Counted from the first letter of the stretch, positions 1 through 9,888 are shown. The stretch is DNA of 64,000 nt from Saccharicrinis sp963665705 (GCA_963665705.1 OY762448.1:1674001-1738000), one strand, 5' to 3'. Translations and numbers: made by a program. The notes: a model not told the origin generated them from the sequence alone.

Positions 1-1
1 A

Positions 2-136
2 TACTCTGAAAGTACTCTGAAGCATGAAAAAGCACTCGAAAGCTATCTGTTTATTGGTACAGACAGTGCTTTTAAGCATGATTTTGCTAGGTTTTCTGTA
101 CGTTTTACCATGATTTTCCCAAAGAAGCTCTTATAA
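2..136 (+). CDS. Possible C-terminal end of an unknown protein cut by the window edge
   Basis: A reading frame is open from base 2 to a TAA at 134-136 and would encode the last 44 residues of a protein. No domain is recognisable. It overlaps by a few bases the 3' end of the opposite-strand DUF4248 gene, an arrangement usual for convergent genes. It could equally be a chance open frame, because only 45 codons are visible. Confidence 0.25.
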   Translation, partial: YSESTLKHEKALESYLFIGTDSAFKHDFARFSVRFTMIFPKKLL

Positions 137-367
137 TAACTCAAATTCTTCCTGACTAATACAAAAATGCTCCAGTATCGCTTCCAGTTCTTTGTGAGTA
201 TAATAATGAGCCCTTTTATTTCTTGTCAGTAATTCAAGTCTGTTATTCAATTCCGGTGACAATTTTATTTCTTTCCGGAGCAACTGCATCGCTGCATTAA
301 TATTTGAGCTTTGTGGATATAATTTAATGGCCAAATCTTGTTTTAATATCGTTCTTCTAAATATCAT
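131..367 (-). CDS. DUF4248 domain protein
   Basis: A 78-residue protein matching the Bacteroidota DUF4248 pattern: an N-terminal segment saying that an element 'KQDLAIKLYPQS' starts the domain, a central helical part with SPEL, and a C-terminal part with a Y-T-x-K-E-L-E-A-I motif. The fold looks like a small helix-turn-helix-like module, but no activity is established for the family. Members often sit near primase/VirE-like and HU-like genes in mobile or capsule regions, which fits this island. It reads away from the IS element. Family assignment is by pattern memory. Confidence 0.7.
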   Translation of the reverse strand: MIFRRTILKQDLAIKLYPQSSNINAAMQLLRKEIKLSPELNNRLELLTRNKRAHYYTHKELEAILEHFCISQEEFELL

Positions 368-468
368 TTTAGTGAGTCATTTTTGCGTTTTTCTGATTCA
401 ATTATAGAGAAATAGAATGCAATTTCAAAAGGAATGTAGAACATGGTAATAAATAGTAATAAAACAGT

Positions 469-1778
469 ACTGTCCCATTAAAACTTAAAAAAAGATCTTT
501 GAAATATTTGAAATTTAGTTTGTTATAGAGGTTTTATGAGCGAAAGGACTTGAAATTATAGCTTTGGATTAGATTAATCTGATTGCATATGTTTCAAGAT
601 AGATACGTTTTTGCTCAACTGGTCTCGTTTTTAAATCGAAGTAAGTTCAATCGTATTGTAGCTAAGTATAAAGGTGATAAATACGTAAAACATTTCACTT
701 GCTGGAACCAATTGCTTGCCTTGATGTTTGGGCAATTGTCCAATCGTGAAAGCCTGAGAGATTTGATCATAGCTCTTGATGCCAACCACTCCAAATGTTA
801 TCATTTGGGGATGGGTAAGAATGTTTCTAGATCTTCTCTGGCAAGATCTAATCAAGATAGAGACTACCACATCTTTGAAGAATATGCCTACTTTCTGGTT
901 GCCGAAGCCAGGCAGAAGCGAGTTACTGATATCTTCAAGCTTGGAGGTAATGTCTATGCTTTTGATTCAACAACGATTGACTTATGTCTATCCGTATTCT
1001 GGTGGGCGAAGTTTCGAAAGAAAAAGGGTGGGATTAAAGTCCATACATTATACGATGTAGAAACACAGATTCCAACATTTTTTCATATCACCGAAGCTTC
1101 CGTTCATGATTCAAAGGCAATGAAAGAAATCCCATATGAACCAGGGTCTTATTACATCTTTGATCGTGCATACAACAACTTCAAGATGTTATATAAGATT
1201 CATCAGATCGGAGCTTTCTTCGTTGTCAGAGCAAAAAAGAATCTTCAATACAAATCCATCAAATGGAAGCGTAGGTTACCCAAGAATGTACTATCAGATG
1301 TAACGATTGAATTGACTGGATTTTATCCAAAGCAACATTATCCCAAACATCTACGATTGATTAGATATTGGGATGAAGAACAACAGCGCGAGCTCGTTTT
1401 CTTAACAAATGCGATGCAAATATCAGCACTTCAAGTTGCTGAGCTTTACAGAAATCGCTGGCAAGTCGAGCTGTTCTTCAAATGGCTAAAACAACATCTG
1501 AAAATAAAGAAGTTTTGGGGAACTACTGAAAATGCCGTTCGGATTCAAATCTATGTTGCCATATGTGCATATTGTTTAGTCGCAATCGTCCAGCAAGACA
1601 TGCAACTTGATAGAAGCACATATGAAGTTTTACAAATCTTGAGTATATCCTTAACTGACAAGACACATCTTCGAGACCTCTTTGATAAAACTAAATTTCA
1701 AAATGACAAAGAACGTAATAGGCTTAATGAGCCATGTTTATTTAATTTTTAATAACGTCCCAATTTTTATGGGACACT
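469..1778 (+). mobile_element. IS4-family insertion sequence
   Basis: The element contains one transposase gene (583-1752) and is bounded by imperfect terminal inverted repeats. The left end reads ACTGTCCCATTAAAACTT from 469. The right end, read inward on the minus strand from 1778, is AGTGTCCCATAAAAATT. The core TGTCCCAT is identical in both. I could not see a convincing 9-13 bp target duplication; only AGT (466-468 and 1779-1781) repeats. Loss of the duplication would fit a deletion next to the element. The right end abuts a helicase reading frame. Confidence 0.8.
583..1752 (+). CDS. IS4-family transposase
   Basis: A 389-residue DDE transposase of the IS4 group with an N-terminal DUF4372-like segment. 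The catalytic residues are visible: first Asp in AFDSTTIDL (about residue 128), second Asp in YIFDRAYNNF (about residue 195), and Glu in the IS4 signature Y-x2-R-x3-E-x6-K (YRNRWQVELFFKWLKQ, about residues 289-304). Length is normal for the family and no frameshift is seen, so the element may be active. The gene could also start at the second Met (MFQDRY), two codons downstream. Confidence 0.93.
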   Translation: MHMFQDRYVFAQLVSFLNRSKFNRIVAKYKGDKYVKHFTCWNQLLALMFGQLSNRESLRDLIIALDANHSKCYHLGMGKNVSRSSLARSNQDRDYHIFEEYAYFLVAEARQKRVTDIFKLGGNVYAFDSTTIDLCLSVFWWAKFRKKKGGIKVHTLYDVETQIPTFFHITEASVHDSKAMKEIPYEPGSYYIFDRAYNNFKMLYKIHQIGAFFVVRAKKNLQYKSIKWKRRLPKNVLSDVTIELTGFYPKQHYPKHLRLIRYWDEEQQRELVFLTNAMQISALQVAELYRNRWQVELFFKWLKQHLKIKKFWGTTENAVRIQIYVAICAYCLVAIVQQDMQLDRSTYEVLQILSISLTDKTHLRDLFDKTKFQNDKERNRLNEPCLFNF

Positions 1779-1779
1779 A

Positions 1780-2676
1780 GTGATAAAAGATGTTGAATTA
1801 TCATATAAAGGAAAAGATAAAATTGAAGATCACATACTTCCAACGGATAAAGTTTTTGAGTATAATACGTTCTTGAATATTATATGGGATTATCTGTCAG
1901 TTAAAGCAAAAGAGACGTATATATCCTTTACTGATGAAGAAAAAGAATCATTTTCAACTTATTTAGCCAAAGGTCTTTGTCTTGGTACTCATTACATTGT
2001 TGTTTTCTTTGCACTTTATTGGAAACATAAGAAGAAAAAAAAGCGTTCAAGAGAACTTTATTCTTCATTTCTTAGTGAGGTAATTCAATATTTAAAAGAT
2101 GAAAATAATATTGAATTAGTCAATCTTGTAAACGAAACAATTTTGACCTTTGAAGTTGTATACAAAAAAGCATTTAGCCTGCATGAAGATGACCTTTTTG
2201 ATTATATGTGGGATGAGTTTAATAATACGCAACCTGCATATCCATATTCAGCAGGAACGAAGAATGAACGAATTCGAAAGTGCTTTAATACTCCTTTTTA
2301 CCCATATCATTTAATTAGTACATCAGTTTTACAAGAAGGAGTAAACCTGCAATACTTCTGTGATGAAGTAATTCACTATGGTAGGGCTTGGACTCCTGGA
2401 GATAATGAGCAAAGAATTGGAAGGATAGATAGAATGTTTGGTTTGATTGATCGGAATTTAGAAAAGAATAATGGAGATGCATGCTTAAAAATTCAATATC
2501 CTTTCCTTAAAGGGACAGTTGATGAACAGCATGTTACAAGCTTTATCAAAAGGAAATATTTTGAAGAAGAACTCATTGAAAAGCTGCAAAATAGTGAGAA
2601 AATAAAGTCAAATGAATTATTTGAATTGGACAATAGTGACTGGGAAGCATATTTAACAAAGCCTTGTTCGAAGTAG
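1780..2676 (+). pseudogene. 5'-truncated SF2/SNF2-like helicase, C-terminal part
   Basis: The remaining 298 codons carry the second RecA-like lobe of a superfamily 2 helicase. Motif V is ISTSVLQEGVNLQYF, and motif VI is WTPGDNEQRIGRIDR with the arginine finger. Walker A and DExx motifs are missing. The frame begins exactly at the right inverted repeat of the IS element, with a GTG at 1780 that is probably not a true start. The N-terminal half is not found on the far side of the IS, so it was deleted, not just interrupted. It precedes the subtilase on the same strand and was probably once part of the same conflict module. Confidence 0.8.
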
Positions 2677-2867
2677 TTTTGGGATATACCTGGCAATATC
2701 TGAAAATGAGCACAGCTTACAATGTATTAGTATTTTAAAAAAAACAAATTCGATCAGCTAAATTCAAGAGATAAAGGGTGAAATAGAAGTTTAAATATAA
2801 ATGATACTGAAAAAATCATTAAGTTTATTAATTGATTTAGTTTAAGTACTTAGTATCCCAGATTAAA

Positions 2868-5333
2868 ATGAATAGACCTCATTTATATTTTAGAAATCCA
2901 GTTGAAGGAACAAGAACGTTAAAAGGGCGACCAGGAGGTGGTGGCAATGATGATGATGATAAAGATAAAAGGCCAAAGGATTATCGTTTGATGGCATCAA
3001 CTTTTTCTGATTGTCTGGTGAAGTATGAATCCGATTACATGGAAAGAGTTGAGGCTAGAACTATTGAGGTTGAGGATCATTTTGACTCTATAGAGCTAAA
3101 TTTCTTTGCTGGATTTGATGAAGTAAAATTCAAAGCTTACTACATAGATAATTTTGGGATTGAATTATTACGATTATCACATTTTAACCGAAAAGGACTG
3201 TTTGCCATTGAAGATGAAGGGAAGTTTGCTACCTTCTTTCAACAGCTAAATATCTTTATTGGTAATCAGGAGAATAACACGAATAAGCAGTTTGACGCAA
3301 AAATAAAGTTTATTAAAAACTTTAAATTATTCTCAACAGACGACCGTTTAGGAAATATTAATAGCTATGCTGTTATCCATTTGTCTTTTATGGGAGTAAA
3401 CTCATTTATTGAAAATAAAGTAATAGTTCCTCAAAAGGAAGAGTTGGCTCTATTTCTTGATGGTAACAAGATTGAGTATGCCTTTGAAGAACAGTATGGT
3501 GAGGTCTATGATATAGATGAAGATCTTTTACGGACTATTCTTGATAATTTCGATTTTATTTATGCTACATGTTCGGGTTCCGGTGCTATAGTAACACCAA
3601 GCAAATTTAATACACCTAAACGAGAATATGGATTTGACATAACTAATTCTGAAGAAGAGCTCCCTGTTATTGGAGTTATAGATTCAGGGGTATCATCTCG
3701 AACACCATTGTCTTCCATACTAGTAGGTGTTGATGGTGAATATGATACTACAGGTACTGGTTCTTTTAATGATAGTGCCAACCATGGAACAGGGGTAGCT
3801 GCCTTTGCGGCTTTAGGGAGTAAATTAATTCCAGGTTATAATGGATCAGTTGAGGCTGATGCAAAAATTTTACCTATTAAAATCATTGATTGTAGCAATG
3901 GAGCAATCTCTCAAAAACAAGTTGTTGAGTTAATCCGAGAAGCACACCATAATTATGGTGTTAGAATATTTACTTTAACAATTGGCTATACTGATTTTCC
4001 ATTGTATGATAATCAAGAGTTCTCATCATATGCTACAATGCTAGATCAGGTGGCATTAGAGTTGGATATTTTAATTTTTATCTCGACTACCAATCACTTT
4101 ATAAGTAATTTGAAAGTTCAGGATTATCCCGAAAAGTTTCAGGTTAGTAATGCTAATATAGCACCTCCTGCAGAAAGTATGAATAATATTACTTTAGGTG
4201 CAACTGCCAGTAATTTTAATGTTAATGGTGTTTATGGTCTTGCTGGAAATCATAATTATCCGGCATTATATTCCCGAAAGTTTCATTATGATTTTGATAA
4301 TAAAGATGTTTTTAATCAAGCAACAGTAAATAAGTATTTAAGTAAGCCTGATATATTAATCGGTGGTGGAGATTATTATGAAACTTCTTTGTTTGGCATG
4401 GAAGTTCTTGATGAGCAAGGGAAAACTTGTTTGGAAGTACTTTCTTCTGATTTAACTGAAAGAACATTTTTAGCATTGGGGACAAGCTATTCAACTCCTA
4501 TAGCAGCAAATGTGGCTGCCAAATTGCTTAAAATATATCCAGGTATAAATATGCAAAGTGTTAAGGCGCTTTTGATCAATGCATCTTATGAAATAAAGTT
4601 AGGACAAGAGTTTAATGATTTCTCTAATGCAATGACAAAGCGTATAACCGGTTATGGGGAGTTAAATAGTCAAATTTTATTTTCAAATAACAACGAGGTA
4701 ACGATGGTTATTGAGGATAAGGTTTCGGTTGATGAAATTAAATTATTTCCTCTAAATCTTCCGGATTACTTGAATAGTGCCGAAAGAAAAAATGGATTAT
4801 TAAAGTTTACGACAACTTTGTGTTTTAAATTTCAACCTAAAACGGATAATCAATTATCGTATTGTCCTATTCATCTTACATACGCTATAGGTAAAAATGT
4901 GGATATTGAAATGTCACATATTGAAGAACGAGAGAATAAGGATGGGGAAATTCGTCAGGTTGAAGTTCAGGATGGTTATAATGGCAGTAAAAAGGACAAG
5001 TATTGTCTAGGAATTAAAGGTTGGGTACAAGATTTTTATTATAGAGAAAAGATAGTTAGTAACGTACAGAAGCATTCGTTTAATGTTAAGCGTCAGGATA
5101 TTATCGATGAAGAAAATACTTTTAAAGTAGCAGTCAATGCAGCGTTTCATAAAACAATGACTGATGCAAATAAAGAGGCATTTGAACGTGAGATTCCTTT
5201 TAGCTTGATTATCAAAATAGAACAACAACCTTTGAAGGACGAAGAACTGGATTCTTTATACGAAGGATTAATGGCTGTTAATGAACTAGAGATTATGGGT
5301 AGAATTGACCTGGAAGCAGATTTGGAAAGCTAA
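2868..5333 (+). CDS. Subtilisin-like (S8) serine protease of an S8/AAA+ pair
   Basis: An 821-residue cytoplasmic protein without signal peptide. The first 40 residues hold a glycine- and aspartate-rich linker (GGGGNDDDDKDK). The S8 domain has a complete catalytic set: Asp272 in VIDSGV, His306 in NHGTGVA, oxyanion Asn409 in ISTTNH and Ser540 in GTSYSTP. About 200 C-terminal residues form a beta-rich domain of unknown function. It converges on a AAA+ ATPase gene with 15 bp between stop codons. S8/AAA+ pairs recur in bacterial mobile and defence regions, and the ATPase is presumed to gate or unfold substrate. That role is inference here. Confidence 0.85.
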   Translation: MNRPHLYFRNPVEGTRTLKGRPGGGGNDDDDKDKRPKDYRLMASTFSDCLVKYESDYMERVEARTIEVEDHFDSIELNFFAGFDEVKFKAYYIDNFGIELLRLSHFNRKGLFAIEDEGKFATFFQQLNIFIGNQENNTNKQFDAKIKFIKNFKLFSTDDRLGNINSYAVIHLSFMGVNSFIENKVIVPQKEELALFLDGNKIEYAFEEQYGEVYDIDEDLLRTILDNFDFIYATCSGSGAIVTPSKFNTPKREYGFDITNSEEELPVIGVIDSGVSSRTPLSSILVGVDGEYDTTGTGSFNDSANHGTGVAAFAALGSKLIPGYNGSVEADAKILPIKIIDCSNGAISQKQVVELIREAHHNYGVRIFTLTIGYTDFPLYDNQEFSSYATMLDQVALELDILIFISTTNHFISNLKVQDYPEKFQVSNANIAPPAESMNNITLGATASNFNVNGVYGLAGNHNYPALYSRKFHYDFDNKDVFNQATVNKYLSKPDILIGGGDYYETSLFGMEVLDEQGKTCLEVLSSDLTERTFLALGTSYSTPIAANVAAKLLKIYPGINMQSVKALLINASYEIKLGQEFNDFSNAMTKRITGYGELNSQILFSNNNEVTMVIEDKVSVDEIKLFPLNLPDYLNSAERKNGLLKFTTTLCFKFQPKTDNQLSYCPIHLTYAIGKNVDIEMSHIEERENKDGEIRQVEVQDGYNGSKKDKYCLGIKGWVQDFYYREKIVSNVQKHSFNVKRQDIIDEENTFKVAVNAAFHKTMTDANKEAFEREIPFSLIIKIEQQPLKDEELDSLYEGLMAVNELEIMGRIDLEADLES

Positions 5334-5348
5334 AGCAATTATTGGCTA

Positions 5349-6371
5349 TTATTTAGTTTCGGGTTCTTTTTCCTTTTCAAGAAGAGACTTTAAAATGTCA
5401 GTATTGATATAGTATTCTTCTTTGTTATTAGTATGACTGTCAAACAAGGTTCTTTTGATAGCTGTTAATATAGCCTTTTGAACTAGATAATACGATAAGC
5501 CCGCAGATAATTTAACAACCTCGTTTAACTCTTTTTTTGTTTTGAATTTGAACGGTGTCTTCGAAATAGTTTTATCGATTAATTCAGATAGCTGTTGCTT
5601 ATTGGGCAGATCAAGATTGACTTTTAGATCAAACCTTCTAAGTAAAGCATCATCTAACATTTGTAATTGGTTAGTAGCCGCTATTACAATACTATCTTGA
5701 GGTAAATAATCAAATAACTGAAGAATCGTATTAACAACCCTTTTCATTTCCCCATGATCCTGGCTGTAATCCCGTACTTTACCCAATGAGTCAAACTCAT
5801 CCATGAAGATAATACAATTTTCACCTGATGCTCTTCGGAATATCTTAGCTAAATTTTTACTCGTCTCTCCTAATTTAGAAGATACGATAGCACCCAAATT
5901 AATTACATACATCATTTTATTAAGCTCTCCAGCCAGAACATATGATGCCAATGTTTTGCCACAACCGGAAGGACCGTAAAATAGAATTCGATTAGAAACA
6001 GGTAAATCAAATTGCTTAAGAATATCAATACCTTGATGTTCTTTTACAAAGTATTTTAGTTCCTCATGAATATCCTCTGAGCAAACAAGATTTTCAAAGG
6101 TGTAATCAGAAGTCAGCTTTTCGATAATGAGTTCGTTGATCTCCCTATCGTCTTCACGTAAAAAGTATTTCTTAGAACCTACTTTTGTCAGACCTTTTGA
6201 TTGTTGACTACGCAACCCTTCTTTTAAAATGGATTGTAATTGCAATGCAAAGTTAGTCTTCTTGGTTTGCCTTGAATAATCTATTAGCTTATTCAACACT
6301 TCAAGAAGTTGTTCTTGATCATTCTCAAGACCATATCTAGCAATATCCTTTATGTAATCAAACTGACTCAT
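5349..6371 (-). CDS. AAA+ ATPase, partner of the S8 protease
   Basis: A 340-residue AAA+ protein. Residues 1-60 are a helical N-terminal domain, perhaps for partner binding. Walker A is GPSGCGKT (133-140), Walker B is IIFMDEFD (187-194), sensor 1 is in IAATNQ (about 230-235) and the arginine finger is in LLRRFD (243-248). The C-terminal lid follows. The gene is convergent with the S8 protease gene, although such pairs are often co-directional. The close pairing and matched composition argue that they act together. The substrate and trigger cannot be read from sequence. Confidence 0.88.
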   Translation of the reverse strand: MSQFDYIKDIARYGLENDQEQLLEVLNKLIDYSRQTKKTNFALQLQSILKEGLRSQQSKGLTKVGSKKYFLREDDREINELIIEKLTSDYTFENLVCSEDIHEELKYFVKEHQGIDILKQFDLPVSNRILFYGPSGCGKTLASYVLAGELNKMMYVINLGAIVSSKLGETSKNLAKIFRRASGENCIIFMDEFDSLGKVRDYSQDHGEMKRVVNTILQLFDYLPQDSIVIAATNQLQMLDDALLRRFDLKVNLDLPNKQQLSELIDKTISKTPFKFKTKKELNEVVKLSAGLSYYLVQKAILTAIKRTLFDSHTNNKEEYYINTDILKSLLEKEKEPETK

Positions 6372-6469
6372 TTGGGCACAAATGTACTTATAAAGATAAT
6401 ATATTAACGCACTTGAGGAAAATAAGTTTGACTAGAAGTTTTTATTGTATCAAAATTATTGTTAGATAT

Positions 6470-9445
6470 TCAGATTAACCTCTCTTCTAGCAGACCTTTC
6501 CAAATCATAAATCCCTTTTTGTCATCTGAATAATCATGAAATATCCTACTAAAGTTTTCCGGTTGGTTTTCAATAAAGAACTGACGACCTTTATTACGAA
6601 TGGTATTTAAGTCTTTATTAATTGAGCTCAGACGTTCATTTAAATTGGATTTATCAATGTGCCATATATAGGTGGCTTCTTCTGTATTTAGCGTTTCTGC
6701 AACTATGTGATATTTTCCTTCGCCTTTTAGCAGGAATACAAAGGAAAAGGGAGATAGAATAAATCTAATTTTCAGGATATTAGAAAGATGTAGCTTTAAC
6801 AAATATTTGATTTGTCTGTAATGTTTAACCGATTCATCTTTAAGCATCTCATTGATTAATTCTTCTTCAGAATTAAAAAGGTTGTTTCCTTCTTGAAGGT
6901 CAGTTAAATCAACAATATTTGGTTTGTTGGGCTTTGATCCCAAAATATACTTGTTTAAGAATTGAAACTTAACGCTATCTATTATTTTTGAATTAATTCG
7001 GTCAATATCTGTTGATGTAGCATCCTGCGCAATTAATCTACCATCATTAAACTCAGCATAAATATCAGCTTCGATATTTCTGATATTTAACTGCTTGGCA
7101 AAATATGATTTTAAGATGGTGAATTCCGGCCTGATAGTATCATTATCAATTGAAAATTCAATGAGTTCTCCGGTTTCTTTGTCAACATAGTTAAACAGGA
7201 CGCAACCATAATGAAATTCTAAATCATCGAATTTTAGTTTTACTTTTTCTCTTATTTCATTAATTGTAGATTGAGATTCTTGTTGATTACCAGTATCATC
7301 AAATAAAGAACGTAGCTTTTCAAGCTTTCTATAATGGGCATTCCTTTTAAGGAACATCTTATTCAAGTACTCAATTTTGTAATCCCTGTAATCGTAAATA
7401 ATTGGTGTAACTTCAGAACGCTGTACTCGACCAATATACTGGATTAACTTACCTTTAAAAGAAAAAGGATAGGCAAGGAATAGCCTGGAAACATTTTGAA
7501 TATCGCTTCCTTCGCCAAAAAATTGTCCGGTAGTTATTAAAACGTCAAAGTTACCGTCATTTAATATTTGCCATTTGTGGTTCCTGGATGTTTTAGAATC
7601 CTCGCCACTTAGCGTAATTGTTTCGTATTGTTGCTTAAGGAACTGGTTTATCGTATTGATATGCTCTTTCCGCTCAGTAATAATAACACATTTGTTACCA
7701 ATGTTCAATTCAGCCTTAACGTCATTAATAATTAGAGTGTTCCTGGCTAAATCGTGTATAAGAATTTGAGATAGCGTTTCAAAAGCATCAGTTTTTGAAT
7801 TAAAAGGGACATCAAGTTCGGTATTTCTTACAATAATTTTTGCTTGTTGTGTGTTATCACACTCTTTGGGTTCAACCTCACATATTGTATTACCTAATTG
7901 TATAGATATGAGTTTATCCTCAGTGTGCTTGCGAAACGGTGTTGCTGTTAATCCATATAGGTAACATGTATTTAATTTATTGATGGTTTCAGCAAATGAT
8001 TTAGCCGGAATGTGGTGGCATTCGTCAATTATTATTGTTCCAAAAACATTTACTAAATCATTAGAATCCTCTTTGGCTAGTTTCTTTGCTAGAGATTGGA
8101 TCATTGCTACCGTAATTGCTTCACCAATTTTTAATTTTCCCTGTCCGATAATGCCAATTTTGTGTTTAGGTATTCCTAAGAATGTTTGAATCCTATCGAT
8201 CCATTGATCAGCAATTTGCTTCCTATGTACAACAATTAATGCAGGTTGTTTCTTTTCTGCAATCAGTTTTAGACCAATAATGGTTTTACCACTACCTGGT
8301 GGAGAAACTATAATTCCAAAGTCTTTATTCGAAGTAGCTTCAATAGCTTGTTTTTGATATTCTCTTAATTGAATATCACACGAGTAGGATAATTCTTTGC
8401 ACTTATTTCGCTTGTCGATAAAATCAAAGTCAATTTTATTATTTGAACAAAATGTAATAAGTTTTCGTGCCGTACCACGAGGTATCAAGACTTCATTATC
8501 ATTTTCTTCGATGAAATTGAAATGCGGGTCAATATTATGTGTGCTCTTACCAAGCTTTTTCTTTATAAAATATTCGGTATTGGTGAAATTTAGTTCATCT
8601 TTTAGAAAATTTATCAGATCCCTGTTTATGCCTGATCTGTTAAGAATGATTTTATTTCTGACAGTAATGATTAATTTGCCATTGGTTATTTGTGCTGTTG
8701 ATGGAACAGAAGCTTCTCCTGATTTGTATTTTGATAATATTTGGTAGAATTTTTCTGACGATAGACGTTTAACTTTCTCCAAAAACTGCCATTGATTCTC
8801 AAATGCATTAAAACTCAATGTGTCTACAAAACAATTATTCCCCTTTTCTAAAGTGAGTTTGTTAAATGGAAGAGCAATTAAATTGCCAAAACCTTTACCG
8901 GAAAGGTAATCCTGGTTAGGGAATAGCCTGTCAAAGCTTGAGTATTTATCAAATTCGGAAATAATTTCACATTCTTTTAGTAATGCTAAAAATACTTTTC
9001 TTGTTTCTATTGCAGGGAGTGGTTTCTCGAAAAAGATCCAGACATGAGCACCTTTACCGGAACGTGAACGTTCTATGTATGCAGGAATGTTATATTCATT
9101 ACATTTTTTTTGAAAGAGTATGCATTCTTCCTTCCAGTTTTCTTTATCAAAATCAGCAACAATAAACCAAGAACTATTATCTTCCAATAGAGGATAGATG
9201 CCAATAAAATGTTTTCCTTCAAGATGCAGTTTAATTTCGTTGGATGTGAGGGGTTTTCTAACCTTGTCTTTAAAGTTTGCCAAAGTACCACCGCTCATTT
9301 TATGTTGTTTGAAAATATAAGGATCGTAGCTGTATGCAGGCATATAACCTTTCTTACTTCCTTTCTCCCAACGGATAGCAAAAACATCTTTGCGACATCT
9401 AAAGAGTTGTTGAATCAGTTCTATATGATGATCTATATTGCTCAT
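6470..9445 (-). CDS. TOTE-type primase-polymerase fused to SF2 helicase
   Basis: A 991-residue protein. Residues about 10-240 are an archaeo-eukaryotic primase domain of the TOTE conflict-system type: Asp98 and Asp100 in VADFD, SRSGKGAHVW (127-136), and the characteristic RLFPNQDYLSGKGFGNLIALP stretch near 173-193. A superfamily 2 helicase follows: Walker A PPGSGKT (382-388), DECHH (474-478), TATP (500-503) and motif VI QYIGRVQRSE. The C-terminal 300 residues are of unknown function. All catalytic motifs look intact. The likely role is nucleic-acid remodelling or synthesis in a genome-conflict system. No nuclease partner is recognised in the window. Confidence 0.85.
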   Translation of the reverse strand: MSNIDHHIELIQQLFRCRKDVFAIRWEKGSKKGYMPAYSYDPYIFKQHKMSGGTLANFKDKVRKPLTSNEIKLHLEGKHFIGIYPLLEDNSSWFIVADFDKENWKEECILFQKKCNEYNIPAYIERSRSGKGAHVWIFFEKPLPAIETRKVFLALLKECEIISEFDKYSSFDRLFPNQDYLSGKGFGNLIALPFNKLTLEKGNNCFVDTLSFNAFENQWQFLEKVKRLSSEKFYQILSKYKSGEASVPSTAQITNGKLIITVRNKIILNRSGINRDLINFLKDELNFTNTEYFIKKKLGKSTHNIDPHFNFIEENDNEVLIPRGTARKLITFCSNNKIDFDFIDKRNKCKELSYSCDIQLREYQKQAIEATSNKDFGIIVSPPGSGKTIIGLKLIAEKKQPALIVVHRKQIADQWIDRIQTFLGIPKHKIGIIGQGKLKIGEAITVAMIQSLAKKLAKEDSNDLVNVFGTIIIDECHHIPAKSFAETINKLNTCYLYGLTATPFRKHTEDKLISIQLGNTICEVEPKECDNTQQAKIIVRNTELDVPFNSKTDAFETLSQILIHDLARNTLIINDVKAELNIGNKCVIITERKEHINTINQFLKQQYETITLSGEDSKTSRNHKWQILNDGNFDVLITTGQFFGEGSDIQNVSRLFLAYPFSFKGKLIQYIGRVQRSEVTPIIYDYRDYKIEYLNKMFLKRNAHYRKLEKLRSLFDDTGNQQESQSTINEIREKVKLKFDDLEFHYGCVLFNYVDKETGELIEFSIDNDTIRPEFTILKSYFAKQLNIRNIEADIYAEFNDGRLIAQDATSTDIDRINSKIIDSVKFQFLNKYILGSKPNKPNIVDLTDLQEGNNLFNSEEELINEMLKDESVKHYRQIKYLLKLHLSNILKIRFILSPFSFVFLLKGEGKYHIVAETLNTEEATYIWHIDKSNLNERLSSINKDLNTIRNKGRQFFIENQPENFSRIFHDYSDDKKGFMIWKGLLEERLI

Positions 9446-9534
9446 TAAGTTTTAGATAGCTAATCAATACAAAGAAAATAATATCTATCGAAAATGGAGT
9501 CTTAAAATAATGAGTTTAATCAGCCGTAGGGGGA

Positions 9535-9888
9535 TTAAAACTTACGAGGATTTCTCAAGATATAATCAGAAGCAGCTCTTTCTATATCTTTTCTGTAATA
9601 CCCTTTGGTTTCTGTTAGCCATTCTTCTAACTCTTCGGTTTTAAAGTATAAACGTTTGCCTCTTTTATAATGAGGTATTTCACCATGGCATACCTTCCCA
9701 TAAATTGTAGATTTTGATAATCCTATTAATTCTGATGCCTCACTAACATTTAAGATACTTTTTCCGGTTTCATTATCCTTTGAACTATGTTGAGATTGGA
9801 TTTGTTGATAGTTGCTTATTATCGCTTCTGCGAACTCAATTAAGTCTTGTTTTGTAACTGTAATGTTTATCTGCTCAGGTAATTCTTC
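9535..9888 (-). CDS. Excisionase-like helix-turn-helix protein, start codon lost
   Basis: About 117 codons are open on the minus strand. A central winged HTH of the HTH_17/excisionase type is seen: NVSEASELIGLSKSTIYG, then PHYKRGKRLYFKTEELEEW. Bacteroidota elements usually carry such a gene beside the integrase. No ATG or GTG is present: the frame opens with GAAGAATTACCT directly after a TAA, exactly where the integrase remnant ends. I therefore read it as missing its first codons through a deletion. It may be a pseudogene, or may start internally at a non-standard codon. It lies 90 bp upstream of the primase-helicase on the same strand. Confidence 0.7.
   Translation of the reverse strand, partial: EELPEQINITVTKQDLIEFAEAIISNYQQIQSQHSSKDNETGKSILNVSEASELIGLSKSTIYGKVCHGEIPHYKRGKRLYFKTEELEEWLTETKGYYRKDIERAASDYILRNPRKF

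Noticed and set aside
776..1060. Small frames inside the IS4 transposase
   Set aside because: They are out-of-frame shadows; the transposase itself is intact with all catalytic residues.
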